Shown here in pieces: positions 10,979-22,740 of a stretch of DNA of 64,000 nucleotides. Position numbers and translations under genes: made by a program. Within the stretch, counting starts at the first letter, position 1. Each line of letters begins with the position of its first letter. This DNA is from Lunularia cruciata. Taxonomy: Eukaryota; Streptophyta; Marchantiopsida; Lunulariales; Lunulariaceae. The stretch covers positions 3,201,303 to 3,265,302 of the forward strand of contig OX419759.1 of the NCBI GenBank assembly GCA_948567375.1, given 5' to 3'. The notes under the pieces are model-generated. The model saw only the letters and a program-made list of their open reading frames with translations. It ran no database searches and was not told where the DNA came from.

Positions 10979-11800
10979 TATTCTCCCACTACTAGTTGAT
11001 GACATCCTTGTCGCCATTGAAGCTTCAAACTCCTAGATGACAATTTGTGTATTTTGGAGGTGAGAAAGAGGTTCCCATGTGACATCATGAAGGGGATACC
11101 CTTTCCAAAGGACCTTGTACTCCATATGTTATTGGCATCCTTGTTGAATGTGACAACGTGTAAGGACACAATCAACTTTGTACTCCTCATGACCATTGAT
11201 AGGTATAGGAGGAGGAGGAGGTTGGACACAAGAGGAAAAAGAAGATGGGTTAGAAACAAAGGGCTTCACCTTGGAAATGTGAAAGATAGGGTGGATGCGC
11301 ATATGACAAGGTAAGGCAAGTCGATAAGCAACATGAGAGATGATTTGGGTGACCTCAAAGGGTCCTATCTAATTAGGGTGAGTTTACAAACTTGGGTATC
11401 AAGTGGGAGGGGTAGGTTACTATAGGATAGCATGACTTTATCATCAACTTCAAAGGTGAGATCACAAAGATGGTAGTCCACATATTGTTTTTGATAATTC
11501 TAAGCAACAAAGAGGTGAGATTTGGCTTGTTGGAGAGATTGAGATATGGTGTTCAAGAACTTTGACGTATGAGGGACCTAAGATGGAGGAGGAGTAAGAA
11601 GAGAATCTGGAACAAGTAGAAAGAAAGGAGAAAATCCGGTGCTTGCTTGTTTGGAATTATTGTAGGCAAATTCTGCAATTATAAGACATTCATCTCAATT
11701 GGTATGGTGTACATTGGCAAAGGCACCCAACATATCCTCCAATGTACAATTTGCACGTTTGACATCAAATTTGAGTACAAACTAGGTTGGTTCCATGACA
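10979..11800 (-). pseudogene. Element C integrase C-terminal half and chromodomain
   Basis: The minus strand encodes NCTLEDMLGAFANVHHTNW, then AEFAYNNSKQASTGFSPFF, MRIHPIFHISKVKPFVSN, a proline-rich hinge, and EYKVLWKGYPLHDVTWEP at about 11,060-11,130. The last is a clear chromodomain, which in chromoviruses binds histone marks and guides integration to heterochromatin. Stops occur. The piece of integrase that should precede it is found inverted at 11,890-12,590. Confidence 0.8.
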
Positions 11801-11889
11801 TCCTTGATGCTCTATCATGGTAACCTGATTTGAAATCTCTTACTCTCATCATGATAGTAATTATGACGGTGTCAACTGACTCCAAGGTC

Positions 11890-12590
11890 CAAAATGAGAT
11901 TTGATCAGCTCTTCAACAAGATCCCTCTTCCAAATGGTACGTGGTTGTCTTACAACATGCAACAAGGAATACAATACCATCTCCTTCAAGGAAGGCCTTC
12001 TATTCCATGAGGACCGGATCTATGTTCCAGCCAAAGGTGATCTCCAACTTGTATGCCTTCAAGAAGCCCATGATTTACTAGTAGTTGGGTGCATAGGTGT
12101 GGACAAGACCTTGGGTACCCTCTAGCACCAATGGTGGTGGCTCAACATGACACGAGATGTTTGAGAGTTTATCTGATCATGTGAGAGCTACCAATGTAAT
12201 AAGACCAGTAACCAAAAGCGAGTAGATCCCTTCAACCACTCCCATTCCATCAACTCAAAGGGAGCACATGAACTTGCATCTCATCACATCCTTACCCTAG
12301 ACAAAGCAAGGACACACAAAATTGTGGTGTTTGGGGATAAGCTCAATAATCAAATCCACTTGGCACCAACCTTTGATACTGTAGATGCTCCAATTTTAGC
12401 GCAAATCTACTTCAACAATGTCTTCAAGCATCATTGGATGTCACATGTACTCATTTCCAACCGTGATCCTTGATTTATTAGGAAGTTTTGGTAAGCACTC
12501 TTCTAAATACTCGGCACCAAGCTTGTTGTGTCCATAGCCTATCATCCTCAAATTGATAGACAAACTCGCATGATTGTTTGTTTTCTCTAA
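11890..12590 (+). pseudogene. Inverted block of element C: integrase zinc domain and catalytic core
   Basis: On the plus strand this reads FKEGLLFHEDRIYVPAKGDL, then HQWWWLNMTRDV (zinc module), LNNQIHLAPTFDTVDAPILA, LISNRDP (second-Asp region) and LGTKLVVSIAYHPQIDRQT. The next residues expected in this family, RTLEDMLRAF-like, are those that begin the minus-strand piece at about 11,795. The RNase H frame on the other side breaks at about 12,590. This fits an inversion in place rather than an unrelated insertion. In-frame stops are present. Confidence 0.75.
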
Positions 12591-13614
12591 GAGATAATGC
12601 CTCCATACCTTGGTGGCATATACCATTGCAAGTTGTTCTTGGTCTGGAGTAGAGTAATTTATTTCAGTTGTATTTAGGTGGCAAGACACAAAGGCAATGG
12701 GATGTAGTCCATCTAGGAATTCTGGTTGCAACACGGCTCCATTTGCAAAGTTAGAAGCATCAAAATCAACCACAGGGTAGCTGAGGATCATACGGTTGAA
12801 GGATAGGTCTTGATGACACCATATGTTTCAACTTCTAGAATGCTTCTTTTTGTGCTTGGTGGTCCATTGGAAGCTTGAGTTCTTCTCTAAGAGGTCAGTC
12901 AATGGTGTAGCCACATGAACATAATAATGAATGAACCGTAGATAAAAATGGGCAAATCTATTAAATGCCCATACTTCTATAGCATCCTTTGGAGTAAGCC
13001 AATCAATAATGGCCGTGATTTTCTCCTCTCCTCTCTGATGAGATCTTGTGACCCAAGAAGATAACTTCCTTTTGCCAAAAGGCACACTTCAACTTCTTGC
13101 AATAAAATTTCCATTATCTTAGTCATCTTGGGACTTCTTGCACATGATTCACATGTTCTACCTCTATCTTGCTATAGATTAAGATATCATCCAAGATCAC
13201 CACCACATATCAGTCCAATAGTCCATCCAACAACCAATGCATCTTATCCATGAAGACTACTGGAACAGTAGTGAGCCCAAAAGGTAGAACTCTCCACTCA
13301 AAATACCCATTCCTTGTACGAAAGGCAGTCTTTTGCACATCCTTCCTATCAATGTGGATTTGCCAATATCCACTACAAAGATCTAGTTTGGAAAAGTATT
13401 GTGCTCCACTCAATTAATCAAGCAAGTCATCAATTTGAGGCAAGGAATATGCATTCTTCACTGTTTGCTTATTGAGCCCACGATAATCAATACAGAAACA
13501 AAGTCCTCCATCCTTCTTTGGAACAAATAGTACCAATGCTCCCCAAGGAGAGATACTATGTTGGATGGAGTCCTTCTCCAACAACTCCATAGGTGTTATT
13601 TGCAACTCCTCCAA
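12591..13614 (-). pseudogene. Element C reverse transcriptase and partial RNase H
   Basis: The minus strand encodes [70 protein letters not shown] and, at about 13,150-13,195, ILDDILIYS with both catalytic aspartates kept. Downstream come AIIDWLTPKDAIEVWAF and the RNase H start, VDFDASNFANGAVLQ and EQLAMVYATKVWRHYLLE, which then breaks at the inverted block. Frameshifts split the frame at about 13,413 and 13,085. Confidence 0.82.
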
Positions 13615-14082
13615 CTCTTTGGTGAGAGTCGATAGATTGGTCTACTTGCTAGAGTACTCCTTAGCAATAACTCAATCTTGAAGGGTATACCACGAATTGG
13701 AGTGTAATCTGTTTGGTAGATCATCCAGAAACATGTCCGCAAACTCATGAACTATCTAATCAACCATTGTTTGATGAGGCTCTTGGCTCTCCTTAGATTG
13801 TCCTTGTGCAATTGGCTTGATCCACATCGTAAAAACAGACTCATCTTTCTCCAAAGCTTGCTCTATGGTTGTTTCACTAACAAACTTCCCATCTAGTGAC
13901 TCATCTCTCTTCAAAGCTTGATCCATGGTTGCCTTCTTGGCAAACTTCCCATCTTGGGGCTCCTCTCCCTTCCAGCCATGCTCTATGGCTACCTTCTCAA
14001 CAAACTTCCTATCTTGAGACTAACTATTCTTAAGTGTTTTACATAGAGGTGCCAAACAACCTAATCAGAAATTTCTACCCTG

Positions 14083-14376
14083 TTATTGTACTTGAATTTG
14101 TCGTTGGGTCCAATCAAATTGAACCTTATGATGTTTGAGCCAAGGTAGTCCTAGAATGACATCATAGTGTAGAGGTGCAACTATAAACCTAAACCTCATA
14201 CACTCCAAATACTCCTTCCCAATCTTAAAAGTAATAGGATGTGAGGTACATAATGCAAAACTCTTTTTACCATCCACCATCATCAATCTACGTCCAATCA
14301 CTAGCTTGATAGGAATACCCAATTCCTTTACTACTTGCATAGACATACAATTCTCTAAACTTCCAACATCAACCAA
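14083..14376 (-). pseudogene. Element C aspartic protease
   Basis: A minus-strand frame of 97 residues. It begins in the active-site block (VDVGSLENCMS, where the family has Asp-x-Gly-Ser/Ala) and ends with YDVILGLPWLKHHKVQFDW, the typical second block of gypsy proteases. Gag lies upstream and RT downstream as expected. Confidence 0.7.
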
Positions 14377-14478
14377 AATCCTACAACCCGGATTAATATC
14401 GTACCTTGCAAGTGAAACAAACTTGCATAGGTCAAGCCTTCAATCCCCTTGGAACTGATCAAGCTCCCAATAGACGGC

Positions 14479-15060
14479 TCAAAATCTCCTATTGGGATTC
14501 TTTGTTTCCTTGGTCATTCTATTCCACAAACTCCATCTTGGTAACTTGTCAAGGTCATCTATTCTTAAGTGGACATTCAACAATGTGATGTCCAACTCGG
14601 CGACAATAAAAACAACCTCCATTGTGTTGCAATCTTTCTTTATCCATTGTACCAGGTGGTCTCCATTGGATAGCATCAATCTCCATTGGTGCTAGTTCCT
14701 CCACCCATGCATAGTGTACTGGTAGGCTTGGTGTAGGTCAAGGTCAAGACCAAGTTGTTGCAACCAAGGAATCAAAGCCCTCAGCTAATTGCATGGCTTC
14801 TTCTACGTTATATGGTTCTCGCATGGTCACATCCAATTTGGTTTGTGATTTCAATCCTCACACAAATTGATCCAAAACTTCACCTTCTTGTATATCTAGA
14901 ATTTCCATGATGATGTTCAAAAATTGTGTGATGTAGTTCCTTACAAAGCCAATTTGCTTCAATTTTGTCAATTTATCTTGTGCTGCTTGGGTGGCATTTA
15001 TAGTTTGAAATTGACTAAGTATTGCATCCTTGAATTCTACCCATGTCAACATTGGTGCAA
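14479..15060 (-). pseudogene. Element C gag with CCHC knuckle
   Basis: The minus-strand segment WVEFKDAILSQFQTINATQA with LTKLKQIGFVRNYITQF is the retrotransposon gag core. A CCHC knuckle (C-F-Y-C, four residues, H, four residues, C) is encoded at about 14,577-14,620 in another frame. The N-terminal part up to 15,375 is open in places but not recognisable. Confidence 0.7.
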
Positions 15061-15375
15061 TAATTTTTTTTTCAGCTTGCTCTACTCAAAATTACCACCA
15101 AATTTTTACCACACAATCCAATTGGCTAGAAGCCAAGAGAATCTATTTCCATTTATCTTGAAGATTGGTGGCTTCAAAGTAACATTCACAGTCAAACAAA
15201 AAATTTTCCATTGTGCCCGGAAGATTCTTGTCTTCAAACACCCTGGATTTTGGAAATTGGATGTGATCTTCTCCATCTCAAATTGGTGCTCTATCTATGT
15301 GTTCTTGTTGTTGTTGTTGGTCTTGTTCATCCAACAATCAAGTAAGGTGCTTAATTTGTTGCTGCATCACAAGTG

Positions 15376-15485
15376 AAACATCGTAAGCGGCTTCATAGAT
15401 ACTTCTAGAATATTCTAGGCTAATTTGTCTTATTTGCTACTTTGTTAGCCTTATTAACTTTATTGCTAAACTCCATATTGTTACA
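15376..15485 (-). repeat. Element C 5' LTR remnant (110 bp)
   Basis: This repeats the last 110 bp of the LTR at 10,435-10,978, from CTAGATACTT-like sequence to TTGTTACA. Most of this LTR and the primer-binding site are missing. Confidence 0.7.
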
Positions 15486-16658
15486 ATGTTCACTTGGATG
15501 GACTCCAAGTAGACCACTCTCTCTAGTAGCCATTGGTTGTGTCCCAAGAATACCTTATCTACCCAGTCCATCACTCCAAGCATGTGCTTAAATCATCTCA
15601 AAAGGCATAAAGCTCACAAGTGTTTGAGTGGTGATGCCTATCAAATGCATCCTGCATTGCTTTGCCAAGCTAAGGCTCCACAATCCAAGTCAAATTGTTT
15701 AAATCCATAGCCTGACCTAACATTTGATGCCTAATGCCTCTAACACTATTGGAACAATGATAATACCGGTGTGAAAACCCATGATCTGCTCTCTCTCATC
15801 GACATTGGACTCCACCAACTGTTATAACTATGAGTCCCAAACAAGTCCAAGACCTCTCTCTCAAAAAGAATGGGAGCTTGGGAAACTCATAAGTATGGGA
15901 AAAATAGCCATGGGCTGTCCAACTAGGTTCACCATTGCCATAGGTGACCTATCAGCCACTACCACTATCTAAGACTAATGCCCAACATCCAAGATGTCAT
16001 CAACAATGATGTGGTCTAGTCGTTGAATCGTATCATAAGCACACCATAGAACCTCTTTAGGTGAGAGGTTTGTCTACCAAAGGCAAAGACAAAGAGCCCA
16101 TGATCCCACTCTGGCTGCATCTAACAACACAATATGTACCATCCAAGAATTGACATGATGCGTACTTGCCATGGGTACAAGAATCACCCATCAAAGGGAT
16201 GTTCTTCTAAAAGTAAGCAAGAAAAATAGATTGATGAACCTAAAGATGTTGTAGGATCCGTAACATCTTCCAACCACACTAGAACATGATCTTGAAGACC
16301 CAAACCTTGACCAATAGGTGTATGTCCTTGACATGGTGATCCAAAAATTACCAAATGAATAGACCCATGTCTCTCCACATCATGTGCCCTTGGAAGGAAA
16401 TATCTAATGGTAGGGCCTTCTAGTAACCCCTGATTGCTGACATCGGTAATAACTTAGGATATTGATAGGCCAAGTGTGCCACACAATGGAGAGAGACTTG
16501 CCTAACAATCTCATCTCTCTCTACATACAAGTACCTCTATGCTTGTATACCCACCTATAATATTGCAGCTAGTCTAGTGCTAATCCCACCAAACAACTCT
16601 AATAGACATACTCCTTCTACCAGATACTACCAAGCAATGAGTGTGGTATCCTAAGGTG
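15486..16658 (-). other. Element A interior between protease and RT
   Basis: 1.2 kb with no intact frame and no domain that I can name. Short open stretches on the minus strand keep the composition of the flanking gag and protease parts. I place it in element A by position only. Confidence 0.35.
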
Positions 16659-17267
16659 TCAAGATAATTGACTGTGGATGCTCATCCTCACATTGGTCTC
16701 TTGGTGGTACAAAGGATCCACTCCAAGCTTATTGCACCAACTAATCTGTATGTTATTGCAATGCTTCCTTTGAACTCCACAATGGAACATCCAAGGTGGA
16801 TGGAACAATCCCACTTGTACTCCAAATCCAAGTGATCTCTCTAGTACCGGAGTATCCTTTGCATAGGTGTTCCAATAAGTCACATGGCCAAGTAATAAAA
16901 CCATTGAAAGTTGAAATTGATGTTGCCATGGTCTCAAACTGTAGTGAGCCAAGACTACACTACTAAAGCATACAAATAGGCAACATACCCGTCCCTCACT
17001 TGACTGCCAACTTGGTCTATAGGAGGCTATCTCCTCCCAATAGTCAATACTAAAACCCATGGGGTATAACATTGCTCTCTCAACTAACACATCATATGAC
17101 TCAGCCACGGTTGCAATGGCTTGAGCTCTCACCATAAAGCTATCCACATCGGTCTTCCGTAACTCCAGACCAACAATTGCAACCTTCCTCAACATAAGAG
17201 GTTGTGCACTAGAGTCTAGTAAGACCCTTGTGGTGTATAAACCTTCCCTAAAGGTCCCAACAAACAA
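16659..17267 (-). pseudogene. Element A aspartic protease region (degenerate)
   Basis: The minus-strand stretch TTRVLLDSSAQPLMLRKVAI has the Asp-Ser-Ser-Ala form of the retropepsin active site (normally Asp-Ser/Thr-Gly-Ala). It is followed by LELRKTDVDSFMVRAQAI, a block typical of proteases in this gypsy lineage. The frame after about residue 90 looks shifted. A further open stretch at 17,216-17,590 probably belongs to the gag-protease linker. Confidence 0.55.
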
Positions 17268-17590
17268 AAAATCCCCCTCTGGTTATCCAACAGGACAACC
17301 CTAGGTGTAAACCATGCTCGCTCAAAGGCCAATCTAGTTGGTAACACTTCCAATCTAATTGTTATTGCTTGCCATAAACCACTAGTCATTGAGTGTATCC
17401 CATGCTCCTCAACCAAGTCAACTCTACTATCAACCAACTTTGATCTAGTAGTAGGAACCACATCATCTCTACTGTCACAAAGCGTGGCAACCAACCAAAA
17501 CACTAGGGTTGGATCAACTTCCAATGTACACATGTAACTAGTTGAGAATAATGGAAAGCGCATAATCAGATGAGTTGCTCCCAACATCAT

Positions 17591-18140
17591 GCTAGACTCA
17601 ATCTGTGTAGTAGAAAGAGGCTAATTAGTAGGTAGACCAACATGCACCCCATGACCACCTACCACACCTACACTAGGATGTCTAGGAGCTATGGATGTTA
17701 TCTATAGTGCCTTAGAGAGTGTAAAAGATTGGGGAAGTCTGACCTATGTACCAGCCTCTCCTCTTTGTGGGTCCAACTCCTTTGATGCTCTTCTAGGCTC
17801 TAGAGGAGCATCTTAGAGGCATGTGCTACACTCTTAGTCACTACAGCAGATGCATCCACCTCTATTGCTCTACACATGAATTCTAAGACATCTCTATCAC
17901 CCACATATGATATAGAAGCCTTAGCACCTGAATTTGATCTCCTCTGAACTATGGCCATACTAGCCAATCTCTACTCCAACTGCTCAATCCAAGTAGCCAT
18001 GGCTATATTAGAAGTAAGGGCAGGTACTACACCTCTACTAGGTGTGGATCCTCTACCACCAACTCTACCACCTTGTTCACCATGACCTTGAGCTCCTCTA
18101 CCACCTACCATAGCAACCCTACCACTTCTTAACTCTGGGT
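17591..18140 (-). other. Element A gag-protease linker
   Basis: No intact frame. On the minus strand the sequence is rich in codons for Gly, Ser, Arg and acidic residues, as in low-complexity gag linkers. I see no separate feature. Confidence 0.3.
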
Positions 18141-19471
18141 GAAGGTCAAAGCACCGATCACTAATGTGACCACATCTATGGCAATGCTCACACTATCTTT
18201 GTGTTGGCTGAGATACACTAGAGGTATCAGGTTTGCTACCCTAAGTGCACTCTCTCATGTGATGAGGTCCACCACAAGTCCAACAAGCAACACCATCATC
18301 CAATGGATGTGGTTGACCCAAAAATGAAGGTAATGGTCTAGTAACACTAGGCTTTCCACTTGCTCCATAGGATCTAGGTTGTCCACCCTATCCTTGGAAA
18401 CCAACATGGTGTGGTGCACTCTGCCGCACTCTAGAAGAAATAACAATTGTGGATGAGGTCTCCCTACCAAATCCACATGTCACCACTCTCTCCTCCACCA
18501 TGTTGAGCTCAATAAGCTTAGCAAAACCAAAGACCACTGCCAAAGTAGGCAAAGTAGCTTGTAGTAATGTAGCATCATGAACTCTACGTCACAACTCCTT
18601 GTCTAGTATCCCATACCAAAATTGGACTCCTTGGATCTTAATAACTCCTTGAGTAAAACTGATCAGCCATCTCATGTGAGTGTATGCCTTGCGTAAGCTT
18701 TCTCCAGCCTTTTGTTGGAACTCTTACAAGCTCCTCATGCTTGTCAATTTGCACTACTTGGTAGTTCTGCCTCAAACATCGGAAGAACTCCACCATAGGG
18801 TTAAATCGTAGTACTACACCACCTCTTGTAGTAGTACCTCCACTTGTAGTGGCACCATCTCTAAGAGATCCACCAATGCTACTATAGCTAAAACTCATGG
18901 GTATTGTCAATCTACTCCTAGAAATTATGCATAAGGTGATGGAGACATAGTTTGAAGACCAATATTGTCTCCATAGCTATATCTCCTCCCAGTGAGCTCT
19001 CATGAACTCATGGTAGTCATCCATTGGTGAACCCTCCAAGTGTTGAAATAACCCTTTTTATGCCATGAGGGGTGTGAACAAAGTCGGGTTCTACATTTGT
19101 TGCAGATCACACCAACTATCAAACTCTTGGATGAAGTCATCTAACTCAATGGTACCCACCATACCAGAGTAACGTTTGGGACCTTTGGAGATCCCATAAA
19201 TCTTGTCCATGTCCCACAATAGTGGTGTAGACACGCCAAGTGCACTCTCAACTAAATCAGCTCTTGTACCAAATTCTAACTTGGAGTCAATTCCTTCCCT
19301 CATTGGGACTTGAGATACAGGTTGATAACAAGCATCACTTTGAGTAAACCCACTATGTACTATAGTAGTATCTCCTCCGGAATCCCCAAGAACTCCATCA
19401 TGAAAAAGTAACCAAGAATTGCAACCCGCAATTGTAACCTCCGCAAGCACTCCACCAAGTGCTAACACCAC
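18141..19471 (-). pseudogene. Element A gag with two CCHC zinc knuckles (degenerate)
   Basis: The minus strand encodes IYGISKGPKRYSGMVGTIEL and DFIQEFDSWCDLQQM near 19,090-19,210, then VEFFRCLRQNYQVVQIDKHE near 18,750, as in long gag proteins. Two CCHC knuckles follow: C-W-T-C..H..C at about 18,244-18,289 and C-E-H-C..H..C at about 18,152-18,193. Stops separate the pieces. Confidence 0.7.
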
Positions 19472-19646
19472 AAACTAAACATCATTGACTAATGTAGCTT
19501 TAACTACAAAAACCCGTAACCTATCATCACAACATGCACTCTCACGGTCTGCAGGTCATCTCTTCTTGCCTTAGCGGAGAGAAACACAAGTAGTCTGATT
19601 GGTCATCATTCCAACCGCACTATTGAGAGCACACCAAAGCACCAAT

Positions 19647-19659
19647 GCTCTAAATTCAA
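19647..19659 (-). other. Element A primer-binding site (degenerate)
   Basis: The minus strand reads TTGAATTTAGAGC directly after the LTR edge and is followed by ATTGGTGCTTTGG. It keeps the AGAGC end of the common plant primer site TGGTATCAGAGC, which is complementary to initiator tRNA-Met. Confidence 0.5.
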
Positions 19660-21014
19660 TGCACCTTACACAAGCATGGTGCACAAATAGGAAGTAGAGA
19701 ATAAAGAGGGTCCAATCACAAGAAGACCAAATGAAAACCCTCCATCTCATAAATCAACATTGGACTGACTCTACTACCATTTGGCATTTGATATAATCAA
19801 AGTACTTATCTATTTCCTAAGCTACAAGGATCATCGAGAATATGATCAAAATTCTTCTCGCCAAAATTTGACATAAACCTCTAAAACTCTAAACCTCACA
19901 AAATCTAGCATAAATTTGACATAAATATCTAAAGTTGGCTGACCACCAAATCCTCTGCTAACTCTTCACTCAAGCCAAATTGAAATGATGGGTTTCTCCT
20001 AATCAAAAATTCACGAAGATGGGTTCCCAACTCCACCTTCAATTTCACTTTTTGAGCTCAACTCGCACCAAATTGGTCATGCTTTCAACTCTTGAGCTCA
20101 AAATCATAACTCTTGCTTGAAATTGACTCTCTTTGGCTCCAAAATTGTCCAACACTTTTGCACACAATCACTCCTAGGGAAATCAGAATTGCAATCAAGG
20201 TACCATGATCCACCAAGCTTGGAGATATCACCATGATCCTTAGTTCCTACACTTGATTTCTCCGTGATTCTCACTTCTCTAATGTAATCAATTTGTTTAT
20301 ACAACTTGAATGACACTCAATCAAATTAGTACTTCATTTGTCACTCAATAATCTGCCAACAATTGGGTACTGATTACAATCAAGCCATACCCACTCTAGC
20401 TAAGAGAATCCTGATGATGTTCATCGGCCTTTGTCCACCATAGCCAGGAACTCGAAGGCTCAACGTCAAAGAAGTGAGCTCTTTGGAGCTGCACTTCCAA
20501 GGTATACTCTTGATTTTGACCTAAGTCTCACCCCAACGGTCTCGTTGATAGCACACCCAACAGTGCAAATAATGCAAGTGATGGTGGGCACCATGAAGTC
20601 TATACCGCAAACACAAAATCTGACCATCGGTAAGTAGTCTATGAGTAATTGCTAAAATACCTCTAACTACTATCATTGCTACTCCAATGTCTGAGCAATC
20701 TAGATGCAATGCTAAAAATGGCATGACATGTTATGAGCTTTCTATAGGAACATTCCCCAAAGACTCTCTCTAGATAAAACTGTTTTACTAACCAAATAGA
20801 ACAAGGATCAACATGTCAACAATCCATGCAACTAATCTAAGGGTGGAGCTTGCTGACATGTCACCAATCCATGTATCTGATCCAAGGATGGAGCTCACTT
20901 TGAGTGGACCCTCTTGTTATAAAATGAAGACAAGATGCTCCTTTGAGACATCAGAATATTGAGGGATGAAGCCTTGTGTTTCTCCTAGGGTTCTCTTGTC
21001 CTTGGACAATTACA
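19660..21014 (-). repeat. Element A 5' LTR
   Basis: On the minus strand it starts TGTAATTGTCC at 21,014 and ends GGTGCA at 19,660, next to the primer site. A TATA-like TTTTATAAC lies near 20,925-20,935. Related sequence in the opposite orientation occurs at about 52,800-54,405 and from about 63,850 to the window end. The 5' edge is inferred from the TGTAA start shared with the 63,850 copy and could shift slightly. Confidence 0.6.
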
Positions 21015-22740
21015 ACTATCTACCATACTTTAGCCACTCTATTTAGGCCATGCATGCTCTCACAATTATTAGATGAATGGTGTAGGCAACATAATAGCTC
21101 TCCCTATAGTCATGGGCGGATATGGTCTCATAGAGTAGGAGGCCACAACACCAACAACATTTATTAGAGCATGGACCTAGTGGTTCCATGTTTAGTAGAT
21201 GGGTTCTTACATGAGAGTCATCCTTTTTGTTAGGACCTATCATGATAGTGAATTCAAGCACTTATGCCTTCCAAGCATATCTTGATTGGTTTGCAACTTA
21301 TTACTAGGCCTTGCACACACATCAATCCCCAAATTTATTGAATTTATATCCCTAGACTCTAGAAAGCTCCTAGTAGATTTCAATGAGCATATGCACACTC
21401 ATACACTTACTAGCATCTTCATTGATGCACCTCTACTAGACATAACTAGGATCCTATCTTGCAAGGGGAAAGGTTTTGGAGCTTTATTCTAGGCTTCACC
21501 CATGATTGACGACTTCCATTTCACTTTTGAGGAGTTCTCCACAACACTTTGATTGAGGTTGGGTCTCCCACATCTAGCTTTGATAGGGTTACTGGACCAA
21601 AGCGTATGTGGTTCCCCTTATGACATATAAGGTATACACTTCCTACAATGTGCAAAAGGCAGGGAGTCACTAGAGTCCATGATGATGCACTTTGTGATAT
21701 AGCCACTTAGATCTTATGAGCTACATATGCCCAAGTTCAGATTAAGCGATGGTTGGATTTACCAAGACCACCTATTTGTCAAGTATGAGTTACTTTATGA
21801 TAGAGTTACTTTCACATATGGTTGTTGCACTTTGCATGATGTGGTGATGGCAAAACCTCTATGAGTAGAGTCCTTGACTTGGGCAAGCATATAGGCAGGA
21901 GGAGTAGCGACCATTGCCTCTAGAGCAAGGAAGACCACTATGTGCCTTGTCTATCCTTGGATACTTTATCCTAGATGCGGTTGAGATTTTTTATGGCCAT
22001 TACCATTTTGATGGTCTCTTCACTGATACTACATAAGGTTCTTTGTAGAGGAGTGGGCATTGGCCGTCTCTCTAGCCATGCTCACATCCTATTATTGTCA
22101 GTGCATTTCAATCACTTGCAAAACACTCAGGCTTTGGGTCTTCACCAACGTGCAATTGCAATTGGTACACAATTGGTGCAATTAGCTAGGGTTCTCCGTC
22201 CACACTTACCAAACATACCATTGGAGGACTTTTACCACACAGTTCAAGAGTAGATAGCCCCTTCCTTGGGTTTGGTGCTTGTTATTGTGGTGCTTTCTTT
22301 TTTGTTCCTTGTGGTCCTTTGGGCTCTACTAGTGTTTGTCCTTGTCTTTGGTCCTTGGGATCTGTTGGGCCTTGCACTCTTCTTGTCTTTTGCACGTGTT
22401 TGTGCCTTGTATTCCATTACTTTCCTCTGGGGTACTATATATATAGCGAGAGAGAATGATTAGAAAGTTGAAAACCTAGCAAGCAATATGCAAGATGAAA
22501 TCCTTTGTAGTTTGAAAATGAAAAGCACTTATACGTTTAGGTCCAACAAAAGTCAAAGGGCAAAAGTGCTCTCACTACAGAATAGAAAAAGACTACTCAT
22601 TTTGAACTATAACATCTTGATGGGTTTGCTTTATATCTCATCTACTCATGCAACTCGAGTGAAATCAAAGAAGAGGTTGGCATATTTGTTGGTCTTCTTA
22701 GACAATGATGTCATTGGGTAGCGCCACAAGAATAACCAAT
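21015..22740. other. Repeat-like sequence without recognisable genes
   Basis: Base composition resembles the retrotransposon zone. The open frames are short and overlap on both strands, and I could name no domain. A short AT-rich run (TATATATAG) at about 22,438-22,446 and a low-complexity G/T-rich stretch at 22,260-22,380 are the only visible features. Composition changes at about 22,740, where gene-bearing sequence begins. Confidence 0.35.

Larger units (their letters stand above)
10435..15485 (-). mobile_element. Element C: chromodomain-bearing Ty3/gypsy element (chromovirus), rearranged
   Basis: The interior encodes gag, CCHC knuckle, protease, RT, RNase H, integrase and a chromodomain on the minus strand. 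A full left LTR (10,435-10,978) and only the last 110 bp of the right LTR (15,376-15,485) share the sequence ending CATATTGTTACA. The block 11,890-12,590 lies in the opposite orientation to the rest. The element sits inside element A between its protease and RT. No clear target duplication was found, as expected if the right LTR was partly deleted. Confidence 0.75.
1..21014 (-). mobile_element. Element A: old Ty3/gypsy LTR retrotransposon, split by two younger elements
   Basis: Minus-strand gypsy domains appear in order from right to left: 5' LTR, gag with two CCHC knuckles, protease, reverse transcriptase, RNase H, and integrase running off the left edge. The coding order resumes after each insertion. 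The RT connection region stops at 9,416 beside element B and continues at 1,264 on B's other side. The protease and RT parts are separated by element C. All frames carry stops and shifts, so the element is dead. Its 3' LTR would lie left of base 1. Domain calls are seen in the sequence. That all parts belong to one element is an inference from order, strand and the B junction; the C junction is less certain. Confidence 0.75.
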
